Below, one piece after another: positions 31,403-40,205 of a stretch of DNA of 64,000 nucleotides. The notes beneath the pieces are model-generated. The model ran no database searches. It was not told the origin of the DNA and saw nothing but the letters and a program-made list of their open reading frames with translations. The DNA lies in the NCBI RefSeq assembly GCF_021555175.1, contig NZ_JAKGRW010000053.1:1-64000 (forward strand), written 5' to 3'. Position numbers and translations under genes: made by a program. How positions within the stretch are numbered: the stretch's first letter is position 1; each line of letters begins with the position of its first letter. The DNA comes from Nocardioides alcanivorans (GTDB lineage Bacteria > Actinomycetota > Actinomycetes > Propionibacteriales > Nocardioidaceae).

Positions 31403-31500
31403 GAGTGGGCGAACCCCGCACCCCAGTGTGGGGGTCGTCCCCTCGGCTCCTCGGAAAGGCGTGCGATGTCGTCTCCCCACTCCCCCATCGGTGTCCGCTG

Positions 31501-31662
31501 ATGGCGCAGTACGGGTCCGGTGCCCCTCCTGGCGGATCGGGCATCATCCTGCTGCCCGCCACCGGTGCCGCGATCCACCTGTCGTGGGTCCTCGCCGCGG
31601 TCTGCCTGATGCTGGCCGGCCTGCTGCTGATCCGCTTCTCGATGGTCGAGCGGGACGATTGA
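31501..31662 (+). CDS. 53-residue membrane protein with LPATG motif
   Basis: Residues 18-22 are LPATG, followed by one membrane helix (about 27-46, LSWVLAAVCLMLAGLLLIRF) and a charged end (MVERDD). This is a sortase-type anchor with almost nothing in front of it and no signal peptide. No sortase gene is in the window. A longer start (GTG at 31405) is possible but reads as non-coding sequence. The stop is 1 bp before the GT2 start, so it is probably co-translated with the synthase. It may be a small synthase subunit in which LPATG is coincidental. Confidence 0.5.
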   Translation: MAQYGSGAPPGGSGIILLPATGAAIHLSWVLAAVCLMLAGLLLIRFSMVERDD

Positions 31663-31663
31663 G

Positions 31664-33046
31664 GTGGACGCCTTCTTCCAAGTGGTCAATGTCGCCGCCC
31701 TGCTCGTGATGTCGCTGGCCGCTGCCTACTTCTTCCTGGCCCTGGGCCTGGGGATCCGGCAGCTGCGTCGGCAGAAGACCTCGGTGGCGTTCCAGTCCGA
31801 GATCCAGTACGGCGAACCCTTCGTCCCGCTGTATCGCGTGGATCCGACGCCCCCCGACCAGTGGACCCTCTACTTCCTCATCCCCTGCCTCAACGAGGAG
31901 GCAGTGATCGCCAGCACCGTCTCCGCCCTGCGCTCCCCCGCTGGCTGGGACAGCCGGATCATCGTCGTCGACGACGGATCGGACGACCGCACCGGCGAAC
32001 TCGCCGAGACGGCCGGAGGCGCGCAGGTGAGCGTCGTACGCCGTGAGCTCCCGGAAGCGCGCCAGGGCAAGGGAGCAGCACTCAACGCCGGTCTCGCCCA
32101 CGTGATGGGCGACGTGCGGGCCCGAGGCCTCGACACGTCGCAGGTGCTCATCGTCGTCATGGACGCGGACGGGCGGCTCTCCGACGGCGCCCTCCACGAG
32201 GTGCTGCCGTTGTTCGAGGATCCGAGGGTCGGCGGCGCCATGCTGGCGGTGCGGATCCGCAACCGGTCGACGAATGCCCTGCTGCGCTTCCAGGACCACC
32301 AGTTCTGGACGCTGTCGGCGCTGACCCAGTTCGGCCGGATCAGCACCCACACCGTCAGCCTGGGCGGCAACGGGCAGTTCACCCGGCTGTCGGCGTTGCT
32401 CGAGATCGGCGACGAGCCGTGGACCTCGTCCCTCACCGAGGACCTGGACCTGTCGATCAGCCTGTCGGTGCGCGGCTGGCACACCACTTCCACGCCCCGG
32501 GCGGCCGTGGACCAACAGGGCGTCGAGACGCTGTCGACCCTGCTGCGACAGCGGACGCGGTGGTACCAGGGCCACATGCTCTCGGCCAAGCGGGTGCCCC
32601 AGATCCTGCGCTCCAACAAGCTCAGCACGGCCGGGGCGATCGAGATGGTGCTCTATCTCGCGGTGCCCTGGGCCTTCGACCTCCCGTGGTCGATCCTCTA
32701 CCACCTCGTCCTCATCGAGACCGCCCTCCTGGTGCATCACGACGGCCTGTTCGCCGGTAGCGGCTGGCTGTTCGGAGTCGAGGTCGCCTTCTGGTACCTG
32801 CTCGGCTTCTGGCCGGCCCTCGTGACGGCGTACTTCGCCAAGCGCCGCGATCCCGCCCACAGCTGGCGCGCCGCGTTCCTGCTCGGCCACTGCTTCGTGC
32901 TGACCAACTACTTGTCCTACGCCTGTGCCTGGCGCGCGCTCTGGAGGATCCTGCGCGGCCAGACCGGCTGGGCGAAGACCGCTCGCCTCACCGAACCCGC
33001 ACCGCAGCCATCCACGCCCACGAGGAGTCCTGATGCAGTCCACTGA
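31664..33046 (+). CDS. Processive family 2 glycosyltransferase (cellulose/chitin/PNAG-synthase type)
   Basis: 460 residues. All four processive GT2 signatures are visible: IIVVDDGSDD, VMDADGRL, the catalytic Asp in LTEDLDLS and QRTRWYQG (Q-x-x-R-W). A membrane helix leads (LLVMSLAAAYFFLALGLGI) and several follow (YLAVPWAFDLPWSILYHLVL, VAFWYLLGFWPALVTAYF), as in membrane-bound polysaccharide synthases. GTG start at 31664. Overlaps the epimerase by 14 bp. Polymer unknown; with the epimerase, an aminosugar polymer is a reasonable guess. Confidence 0.85.
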   Translation: MDAFFQVVNVAALLVMSLAAAYFFLALGLGIRQLRRQKTSVAFQSEIQYGEPFVPLYRVDPTPPDQWTLYFLIPCLNEEAVIASTVSALRSPAGWDSRIIVVDDGSDDRTGELAETAGGAQVSVVRRELPEARQGKGAALNAGLAHVMGDVRARGLDTSQVLIVVMDADGRLSDGALHEVLPLFEDPRVGGAMLAVRIRNRSTNALLRFQDHQFWTLSALTQFGRISTHTVSLGGNGQFTRLSALLEIGDEPWTSSLTEDLDLSISLSVRGWHTTSTPRAAVDQQGVETLSTLLRQRTRWYQGHMLSAKRVPQILRSNKLSTAGAIEMVLYLAVPWAFDLPWSILYHLVLIETALLVHHDGLFAGSGWLFGVEVAFWYLLGFWPALVTAYFAKRRDPAHSWRAAFLLGHCFVLTNYLSYACAWRALWRILRGQTGWAKTARLTEPAPQPSTPTRSPDAVH

Positions 33047-34135
33047 GTCCCACCGCACGGCGGTCGTCGTCGGCACTCGCCCAGAGATCATCAAGCTCGC
33101 ACCCGTGGTGCGCGAGCTCGGGGACCGGGCCCTGCTCATCCATTCCGGGCAGCACTGGGACCCCGACCTGAGCGACACCTTCTTCGCCGGTGCGGGCATC
33201 GCGCCGCCGGAGGTGACGTTGCGAGACGTGGGCGGACGGGACCGGGCCGGGCAGCTCTCGACGATGATCGGGCAGCTCGGCGAGCTCTTCGCCGCCCGCG
33301 GGCCCGACGCCGTGATCGTGCAGGGCGACACCAACACCACGTCAGCCGCAGCCCAGGCGGCAAGCTGCGTGGGTGTTCCGGTGGTGCACGTCGAGGCCGG
33401 CCTGCGGTCCTACGACCGGGCGATGCCCGAGGAGCTCAACCGCCAGGTCGTGGGGGTGCTGGCCGACCTGCACTGCGCTGCCACCAGCCGCAACGTGGAG
33501 AACCTGCTGCGTGAAGGCATCCCCGGGGAGCGGATCCGCCTGACCGGCAACACGATCGTGGAGGCGACCGAGCGGGCGTTGATCGAGGCCCGACTGACCG
33601 ACCCTCCCGAAACGGTGCCGGAAGAGTTCGTGTTGGCGACGATCCACCGCCCGGAGAACACCGACGACGTCGTGAACCTGTGCACGATCCTGACCGAGCT
33701 CGCCTCGCTGCCGCTTCCCGTCGTGCTGCCACTGCATCCACGCACCCGCAAGCAGATCGGCGCGTTCGGCCTCGACCACCTGTTGGACGCGCTCCACGTG
33801 ATCGGTCCGGTCGATCACACCCGGTTCCTCGGACTGGCGGACCGCGCGGCGTTGCTCGTCTCCGACTCCGGCGGGGTCCAGGAGGAGTGCACCGTGCTCA
33901 AGAAGCCACTGGTCGTCGTCCGCAACTCGACTGAGCGTCCGGAGTCGATCGAGGCCGGTTTCGCCCATCTCGTACGCCCCGGAGACGAAGTGGGAACCCT
34001 CGCCCGCGCCTTGCTGGGTGACGGTTCACTGCACCGACGGTTGCGGCGCACCCCTCGCCGTACGGCGACGACCGTGCAGCTGCGCGGATCGTGGCGGAGA
34101 CGCACGACCTGGTGGCGGGGCTGCTCACGGCCTGA
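33033..34135 (+). CDS. wecB: UDP-N-acetylglucosamine 2-epimerase (one frameshift near the end)
   Basis: 367 residues after repair. Non-hydrolysing epimerase converting UDP-GlcNAc to UDP-ManNAc. Family motifs: VVGTRPEIIKLAPVV, IHSGQHWD, VQGDTNTTSAA, VEAGLRSYDR, GNTIVEA, TIHRPENTD and SDSGGVQEEC. ATG at 33033 with GAGGAG upstream, inside the end of the GT2 gene. The C run 34051-34054 needs one more C to give TPSPYGDDRAAARIVAETHDLV and the stop at 34133. Probably supplies sugar nucleotide for an exopolysaccharide. Confidence 0.9.
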
Positions 34136-34173
34136 GCCTCCTCGGTCCCTGGCAGGACGGGGCCCTTGGAGGG

Positions 34174-35211
34174 ATGGGCGAGAATCGCTGCGTGCGACTT
34201 CCTCTCCCCCGCGACGTCGGCGGTCGACCCGACCCGGCGACGTACCTCGGCTCCCCGCAACTGCGCGACGGGCTCTTCCACAACCGGGTGACCACGCGCC
34301 CGGTGACCGAGTTCTCGCGCAGCGAGTTGGCGCGCGACTTCGCCCGCAAGGGCAGGTCGGGCCGCCCGACAGCACCGATCCCGGTGGTGTCCCCGACCCT
34401 GCCCCGCCACGCTGCTCGGTGCGCCGCGACCTGGCTGGGCCATGCCTCGGTGTTGTTGGAGGTCAGCGGCCACTGGGTGCTGACCGACCCGATCTGGAGC
34501 AATCGCTGCTCCCCCTCGCAGGCCGTCGGGCCCAAGCGCCACCACCCCGCGCCGATGCCGCTCGCCTCGCTTCCGGAGCTGTCGGCGGTGTTGATCTCCC
34601 ATGACCACTACGACCACCTCGACACCCGCACCGTGCGGTGGCTCCTGGAGCACCGGTCGGTGCCGTTCGTCGTGCCGCTGGGCATCGGCGCCCATCTCCG
34701 GGCGTGGGGTGTGCCGGAGTCGCGGATCGTCGAGCTCGACTGGGGTGACCAGCACCACGTCGACGACCTGGTGCTCACGTGCGCGGAGGCCCAGCACTTC
34801 TCCGGACGCCTCTTCACCAACAACACCACGCTGTGGTCGTCCTGGGTCCTCGCAGCGGGAGAGACCTCGGTCTTCTTCGGTGGTGACACCGGCTACACGC
34901 CTGCCTTCGCGGACCTCGGTGAGCAGTGGGGTCCGTTCGACCTGACCGTGCTTCCCATCGGGGCCTACGACGTGCGTTGGCGCGACATCCACATGGATCC
35001 TGACGAGGCCGTGCAGACCCACCGCGACGTGCGGGGCGACGTGCTCCTACCGGTCCACTGGGCCACCTTCGACCTGGCGTTCCACACGTGGGCCGATCCC
35101 GTCGAGCGACTGCTCACGGCCGCCGGCGACGACGTACGGCTTGCCCTGCCGCGCCCCGGGGAGCGATTCGTGATCGACGAGGAGCTGCCCACCGACCCGT
35201 GGTGGCGCTGA
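34174..35211 (+). CDS. MBL-fold metallohydrolase, UlaG/NAPE-PLD-like
   Basis: 345 residues. TWLGHASVLLEVSGHWVLTDP and LISHDHYDHLD carry the HxHxDH zinc site; EAQHFSGR, FFGGDTGYT and the final VLLPVHWATFDL complete the ligand set. The layout matches the UlaG/NAPE-PLD group, whose members act on phospholipids or lactones. Start at 34174 (ATG) or 34192 (GTG); neither has a clear ribosome binding site. Follows wecB by 38 bp, but a role in the polysaccharide locus is only positional. Confidence 0.78.
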   Translation: MGENRCVRLPLPRDVGGRPDPATYLGSPQLRDGLFHNRVTTRPVTEFSRSELARDFARKGRSGRPTAPIPVVSPTLPRHAARCAATWLGHASVLLEVSGHWVLTDPIWSNRCSPSQAVGPKRHHPAPMPLASLPELSAVLISHDHYDHLDTRTVRWLLEHRSVPFVVPLGIGAHLRAWGVPESRIVELDWGDQHHVDDLVLTCAEAQHFSGRLFTNNTTLWSSWVLAAGETSVFFGGDTGYTPAFADLGEQWGPFDLTVLPIGAYDVRWRDIHMDPDEAVQTHRDVRGDVLLPVHWATFDLAFHTWADPVERLLTAAGDDVRLALPRPGERFVIDEELPTDPWWR

Positions 35212-35214
35212 GGT

Positions 35215-36105
35215 TCAGCGCCGGAGCGCGGCCTCCGCGATCCGGAGCAAGCGCCCCGCCTGCTCGCGCAACGGCTCCTCCCGCCGCCAGACGGCCGTGA
35301 GCGGCCGACGCAGGTCGAGTTCGTGGCTCACCTCGACCAGCCGCCCCGCCTCAACCGCGTGGACGGCCGCGCGGTGGGAGACGACGCCGGGGCCGACTCC
35401 TGCCTGCGCGGCTCCCAGGATGGAAGCGGTCGAGCTGACCTCGAGCGCCTGCGGCGGCTCCGAGCCCAGCGCCGCCTCGAAGGTACTGCGGGTGCCGCTG
35501 CCCTCCTCCCGGAGCACGTACGACGCCTCGGCCAACTGACGCCGCGTCAGCGGGGAGCTGCGGCGTGCCCACGGGTGGTCGGGGGCCACCACGATCACCA
35601 GGCGGTCACGGCCGATGAGCTTGCAGTGGAGGTCCTCGGGCAGGAGATAGGTCTCGAGGAAGCCGATGTCGACCTGCCCGGCGCGGACCAGGTCAGCGAC
35701 AGCGCGACTGTTGATCACCTGGAGCCGCGGACGGACGTCGGCGTGGCGGGCCTGCAGCTGGCTCAGCCACAGCGGCATCAGGTATTCGGCGACGGTCAGG
35801 CTCGCCGCGACGCGCAGGTCCTGCTGGCGGCTGCGTCCCATCGCGGCCAGCGACTCCCGCATGAGGTCGGCCTCGTGGACGACCCTACGGGCCCAGGCGA
35901 CGACGGCCTCCCCGTCGTCGGTCAGGGCACTGCCGCGGGCGGTGCGCTCGACGAAACGGATCCGCCAGCGGGTCTCGAACGCCCGGATCCGTCCACTGGC
36001 CGCGGGCTGGCTGATGCCGGCCTCGCGCGCGGCCGCTCCGATGCTGCCGTGCTCGGAGACCAGCAACAGCAGGCGCAGGGTCTCGAGATCCACGTCCGGA
36101 GTCAT
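35215..36105 (-). CDS. LysR-family transcriptional regulator
   Basis: 296 residues. N-terminal HTH ETLRLLLLVSEHGSIGAAAREAGISQPAASGRIRAFE (residues 8-44), then a periplasmic-binding-like effector domain (LRVAASLTVAEYLMP, IGFLETYLLP, LVIVVAPDHPWARR). Divergent from the UPF0324 exporter at 36176 across 70 bp, the usual arrangement for a LysR regulator and its target. Confidence 0.9.
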   Translation of the reverse strand: MTPDVDLETLRLLLLVSEHGSIGAAAREAGISQPAASGRIRAFETRWRIRFVERTARGSALTDDGEAVVAWARRVVHEADLMRESLAAMGRSRQQDLRVAASLTVAEYLMPLWLSQLQARHADVRPRLQVINSRAVADLVRAGQVDIGFLETYLLPEDLHCKLIGRDRLVIVVAPDHPWARRSSPLTRRQLAEASYVLREEGSGTRSTFEAALGSEPPQALEVSSTASILGAAQAGVGPGVVSHRAAVHAVEAGRLVEVSHELDLRRPLTAVWRREEPLREQAGRLLRIAEAALRR

Positions 36106-36175
36106 AACCCCAGCCTATGGGGTGGTGCGGTGGCGAGGTCTGCCGCCGGCCGCGGTTCCGCGGGAGGCTGGTGCC

Positions 36176-37168
36176 ATGACCGGACCCGCGCACCACACCA
36201 CGCACCACCGCCTGCTGTCGCCCTGGGTGCTGCCCATCGGCGCAGCGGTGCTCTCGATGTGGCTCGGGCAGCTGCTCGGGTGGGTGAGTCCCCTGCTCGT
36301 CGCCCTTGCGCTCGGCGCACTGGCGACCAACGCCGCCAGCCCGGGCCTGCGTCGCCACCTCGACGCCGTGACCACTGCAGGCGTAGGCACGCTGATGCTG
36401 CGGCTCGGCATCCTGCTCATCGGCTTCCGGCTCTCCGTCGACCACCTGGTGGCGATCGGCGTCCGCGGCGTGCTCATCGCGGTCCTCACCGTGGCGATCT
36501 CGCTGACCACCACGCGCTGGCTGGGACGGCGGCTCGGCCTCGATGACGACCTCGCCCACCTGCTGGCCGCAGGGGTGTCCGTGTGCGGCGCAGCCGCGAT
36601 CGCCACCGTCCAGGACGGTGTGCGCGCCAAGCAACGACACGTTGCCGTTGCGCTTGCCCTGGTCACCGTTCTCGGCACCGCATGGATCGCCGTGATCCCG
36701 CTGCTGGCCGGAATGCTCGGACTCAGTGACCTCGATGCCGGCATCTGGGCAGGGGCGAGCATCCACGAGGTCGCGCAGGTCGTCGCCGCCGGCACCCTGC
36801 TCGGTCCCACGGCGCTCGCCGTCGCGGTCAGCGTGAAGCTGACCCGGGTGCTGCTGCTGGCGCCCGTGCACGCTCTCGCCGTCCGCTCCGCGCGCACTCC
36901 CGGAACGGACGCCGTGCCACTGGTTCCGTGGTTCGTCGCGGGCTTCCTCGTGGCCGCCCTCCTCCGCTCCACCGGACTCATGCCCGCCATGTTGCTCACC
37001 GGACTCGACGCCGCTGCCACCTTCATGCTCGCCGGCGCCATGGCCTGTCTCGGCCTGGGCATCATCGCCCGGAGCCTGTGGCCGCTGCCGTGGCGTGCTG
37101 TCACCGTCGCCGTGCTCGGCACCTGCACCGTCACCGTCGTGCCCCTCGCCTTGGTGCTCCTGACCTGA
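36176..37168 (+). CDS. UPF0324/YeiH-family putative sulfate exporter
   Basis: 330 residues, about ten membrane helices. GVGTLMLRLGILLIGFRLSVD and AAGVSVCGAAAIATVQDGV and IWAGASIHEVAQVVAAG are the family's recognisable loops; members are putative anion or sulfonate-related exporters. GGGAGG at 36162-36167 before the ATG. Divergent LysR gene is its likely regulator. Confidence 0.85.
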   Translation: MTGPAHHTTHHRLLSPWVLPIGAAVLSMWLGQLLGWVSPLLVALALGALATNAASPGLRRHLDAVTTAGVGTLMLRLGILLIGFRLSVDHLVAIGVRGVLIAVLTVAISLTTTRWLGRRLGLDDDLAHLLAAGVSVCGAAAIATVQDGVRAKQRHVAVALALVTVLGTAWIAVIPLLAGMLGLSDLDAGIWAGASIHEVAQVVAAGTLLGPTALAVAVSVKLTRVLLLAPVHALAVRSARTPGTDAVPLVPWFVAGFLVAALLRSTGLMPAMLLTGLDAAATFMLAGAMACLGLGIIARSLWPLPWRAVTVAVLGTCTVTVVPLALVLLT

Positions 37169-37216
37169 CCGGGCCACACTGACGACGACACCGCCGTCTC
37201 CCACGAGGAGTTGACC

Positions 37217-37890
37217 GTGCCCGACACCCGAGCCGCCACAGAGATTGCGCGAGCCCACTCGCCCCGCGGGGAGGTGACGCTGCACCGGCGCGAGCGTGAC
37301 GGCGTCGAGGTGCTGGAGCTCCGGGTCAACGGTGTCTTCGTGATGGACACCGTCGAGACGAGCTCCGAACGAGCGCTGGCCAGCTGGGCGCTCGCCCTCG
37401 TCGACCACCCCACCCGGGTCCTCGTCGGCGGCCTCGGTCTGGGCTACACCCTTGCCGAGGTGCTCGCCGACGACCGCGTCGAGATCGCGACCTGCGTCGA
37501 ACTCGAGGAGAGCCTGGCCGGTTGGATGCTCGACGGCACCGTGCCGCAGGGTCCAGCTCTGCTCCGCGATCCACGCGCTCGGCTGGTGATCGGAGACGTC
37601 GCCGAGGTGCTGGCTAACGCCGCCCCCGCGACGTACGACCTGGTGTTGCTGGACGTCGACAACGGGCCCGACCATCTCGTGCACGACCACAACGCAGCGC
37701 TCTACGAACCCCCTTCCTCGAGGTAGCCGCCCGCGCCACCCGGCAGGTGCTGACGATCTGGTCCGCTGCGCGGAGCGACCCGTTGGAGGCGGCGATGCGT
37801 TCCGTCGTCGGGAACTGCACCGCCGCCTCCCATGAGGTGGCGCTCGGCCCACGCGCCGAGACCTACTGGCTCTACGTCAGCAGACGCTGA
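37217..37890 (+). CDS. Spermidine synthase-like methyltransferase-fold protein (one frameshift)
   Basis: 224 residues after repair. A Rossmann fold with LVGGLGLGYTLAEVL (SAM/dcSAM loop), CVELEESLAGW and LVLLDVDNGPDHLV resembles the spermidine synthase family, but it is shorter and the active-site Asp pattern is incomplete, so catalysis is uncertain. Start at GTG 37217 with ACGAGGAG upstream. The C run 37709-37713 needs one more C to continue into YEPPFLEVAARATRQVLTIW. Confidence 0.68.
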
Positions 37891-37906
37891 GCAAGGAGGA
37901 CGAGGA

Positions 37907-39494
37907 TCAGCCCTCCACCCAGGCCGTGTCGAAGAGGACCATGGTGCTGCCGCTGCCCGTGATGTCATGCACGTTGTCGTTCCAAGTGATCACCTCGGCG
38001 AATGGACCGAAGTTCAAGAACGGCACCAGCTCGTTGATCTTCTGCTGGATCTTGTCCATGACGGCGATGCCCTGAGCGTCGACCTCTGCCCCCTGCAGCT
38101 CCAGCAACAGGGCATCCAGCTCCGGGCTGGTCGCCATGCCGAAGCCCTGACCGCCCTCGGAGTGCAACGTGGCATACATTTTCGAGAAGGGGTCCGCGTC
38201 TCGGTAGTTCAGCCCCCACTTGGCGAGGTCGTAGTCCCTCTCGACTGCCACCTTGCCGATCAGCTGCGAGATGTCACGGGCGAAGTCGAGCTCGACCTCG
38301 AAGCCCACCGCCTCGAGCGACGCCTTGGCTGCCAGTGCCGAGTTCCGGGCGCCCGGGTCGTTGACACTGCGGTAGACCAGCTTGCCGTCGAAGCCGTCCG
38401 CCTTGGCATCCTTCACCAGCTCTCGCGCCCGATCCGGGTCGTTCTCGGGGCCCACCGTGCTGGAGTGCCACCGCGAGTAGTCGGGGAACATCGTCGTCGA
38501 TGCCAGCGCCTTGCCGCCGTATGCCCTGGACGACACCGACTCCGGAGCAACAGCCAGGGCCATGGCCTGCCGCACCCGCGGGTCCGCGCCCGCACGCCCC
38601 TCACTCGCGTTGACCAGCACCATGCTGCCTACTCCGACCATGCTCACGTACGCCGGCGTACCCGCCTCGATCAGCGGGGCCACCTTCTCCGGGTCGGTCA
38701 CCAAGGTCATGTCGACCTCACCGGATGCCAGCGAGTCGAGGCTCGCCTGCTGGTGCGGCATGTAGACAAAACGTAGCGACTTCAGTGCCGGTGCCCCGGC
38801 CCAGTAGTCGGGGTTCGCCTTGAGCACCAGCTCCTCCTGGGGCGCCCAGCGGTCGAGCAGGAACGGCCCGGCACCGACGGGCTTGAACCCCTCCCCGAGC
38901 CGGAGGAGTCGGCCACGATCATGCCGGGACCCGTACTCAACGCGCTCGGGAAGGACATCCACGGCTGGCGCAAGGTGTAGGTCACCGTGGCACCGGCCGC
39001 CGCGATCCCTTCGACGTTGGCAGCCCAGAGGCCGGCCTCCGGCCCCGGCGTGGCGACGTACCGCTCTTGGCTGCGCTTGACCGCGGCAGCATCCAGCGGT
39101 GATCCATCGCTGAAGCTCAGTCCCTCACGCAGCTCGACCACCCAGGTGGTGCCGCCGTCCGCTGTCTCGACCGACTCGGCCAACTGCGGCACGAAGGTGG
39201 CCGTGGCGACGTCGTACCGGGTGAGCGAGTCGTAGATGTTGAGCATCTCGACACCGCCAGTGGTGCCGGCAGCGATCGTGACCGCAGGGTCGAGCGAACG
39301 CGGCTCCCCAGCCCGGCGAAGGTCAGCTGCCCGCCCTTGGTGGGCGACGCATCCACCGCTTCGATCACGGTGAAGCCATCCTTGTAGATCACGGCGTCGT
39401 CGGTCGAGGCACCGTGGTCGACGCTCTCGCTGCACGCCGCAAGCAGCAACCCCGCCGCGAGTCCCGCAGCGACGCGAACCAGGCGTCGCGTCAT
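37907..39494 (-). CDS. ABC transporter solute-binding lipoprotein, family 5 (two frameshifts)
   Basis: 529 residues after repair. The start RRLVRVAAGLAAGLLLAAC is a lipoprotein signal. The body matches the peptide/nickel-binding SBP_bac_5 fold: GEPRSLDPA, IYDSLTRYD, PQLAESVE, WVVELREGLSFSDGSPLDA, LPFL-type GAGPFLLDRW, VRQAMALAV. Breaks: the C run 39306-39309 (one more C restores GLGEPRSLDP) and 38893-38896 (restores GSGEGFKPVGAGP). No permease or ATPase genes accompany it. Its start overlaps the NTF2-like gene (ATGA). Confidence 0.78.
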
Positions 39495-40036
39495 GCCGAC
39501 GCCATGATGTCGACGTAGGCCTGTGGCAGGTCGGCGGGCGCGACTGCGGTGATGCTGGTCGGGCCGCTCTGGTACGAGTCCTCGGCGACCAGCTTGCCGT
39601 CGGCATCCACGGGCCAGAGGATGAGCTGGCGGTTCACCACCAGATACGCGGTCGACGCGTCCTGGGCGAGACCAGCCGCCACGGCGACGTCGCCGGGGTA
39701 GATCTGCTTCAGGTAGCCCTCCGTGACCACGCAGTCGTCGTCCACCACGAGACGGTCGATCTCGAACTCGAGCACGTTCGTGCGGCTCGCCACGAAGTCG
39801 GCGTAGTACTGACGCAGCACGTCGAAGCCCTTCGGGCCGGTGTCCTTGCCGCCGTTCCAGAAGTGATAGTTGGGGTTCGGGGCCATCGTCGCCATCAGGG
39901 CGTCGAGATCCGGCGCCGACTCCGCTTTCATGTGCTCGATGACGATGCCGAGCACGACGCGCTGACGCTCGCTCGTCGTCGTGGCCAGGCGTTCCTCCAG
40001 CGGGCGCCAGGTGCGGGTGGGGTCGATGACAGCCAT
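39491..40036 (-). CDS. NTF2-like/SnoaL-type protein
   Basis: 181 residues. Cone-shaped NTF2-fold pattern: an N-terminal helical stretch (RQRVVLGIVIEHMKAESAPDLDALMATM), NYHFWNG, then VLRQYYADFVASRTNVLEFEIDRLVVDDDCVVTEGYLK. The wide pocket in this family is used for isomerase, hydratase or aldolase-like chemistry or ligand binding. The stop overlaps the start of the solute-binding protein, so the two act together. Function unknown. Confidence 0.65.
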   Translation of the reverse strand: MAVIDPTRTWRPLEERLATTTSERQRVVLGIVIEHMKAESAPDLDALMATMAPNPNYHFWNGGKDTGPKGFDVLRQYYADFVASRTNVLEFEIDRLVVDDDCVVTEGYLKQIYPGDVAVAAGLAQDASTAYLVVNRQLILWPVDADGKLVAEDSYQSGPTSITAVAPADLPQAYVDIMASA

Positions 40037-40205
40037 CGGTCTGATTCCTCCAGTGAGTCGAACACGAATCCAGGACGCCGGCCCCGAGCTCGGCGTTGGT
40101 CCCACGCTCGCAGCGCGCCGTGTCCCGAGTCACCCGACGGTCGTCGGCAGATCCGACCGCTCCACACGCCGCCCGTCGGGTGGGCGCGTTCTAGACTTCC
40201 GCTCC

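Noticed and set aside
31501-31662. A cell-wall-anchored adhesin with LPXTG
   Set aside because: The protein has no signal peptide and no extracellular domain; only the anchor-like end exists.
34174-35211. MBL-fold gene as part of the polysaccharide pathway
   Set aside because: Only position supports it; UlaG/NAPE-PLD-like proteins are scattered in many contexts.
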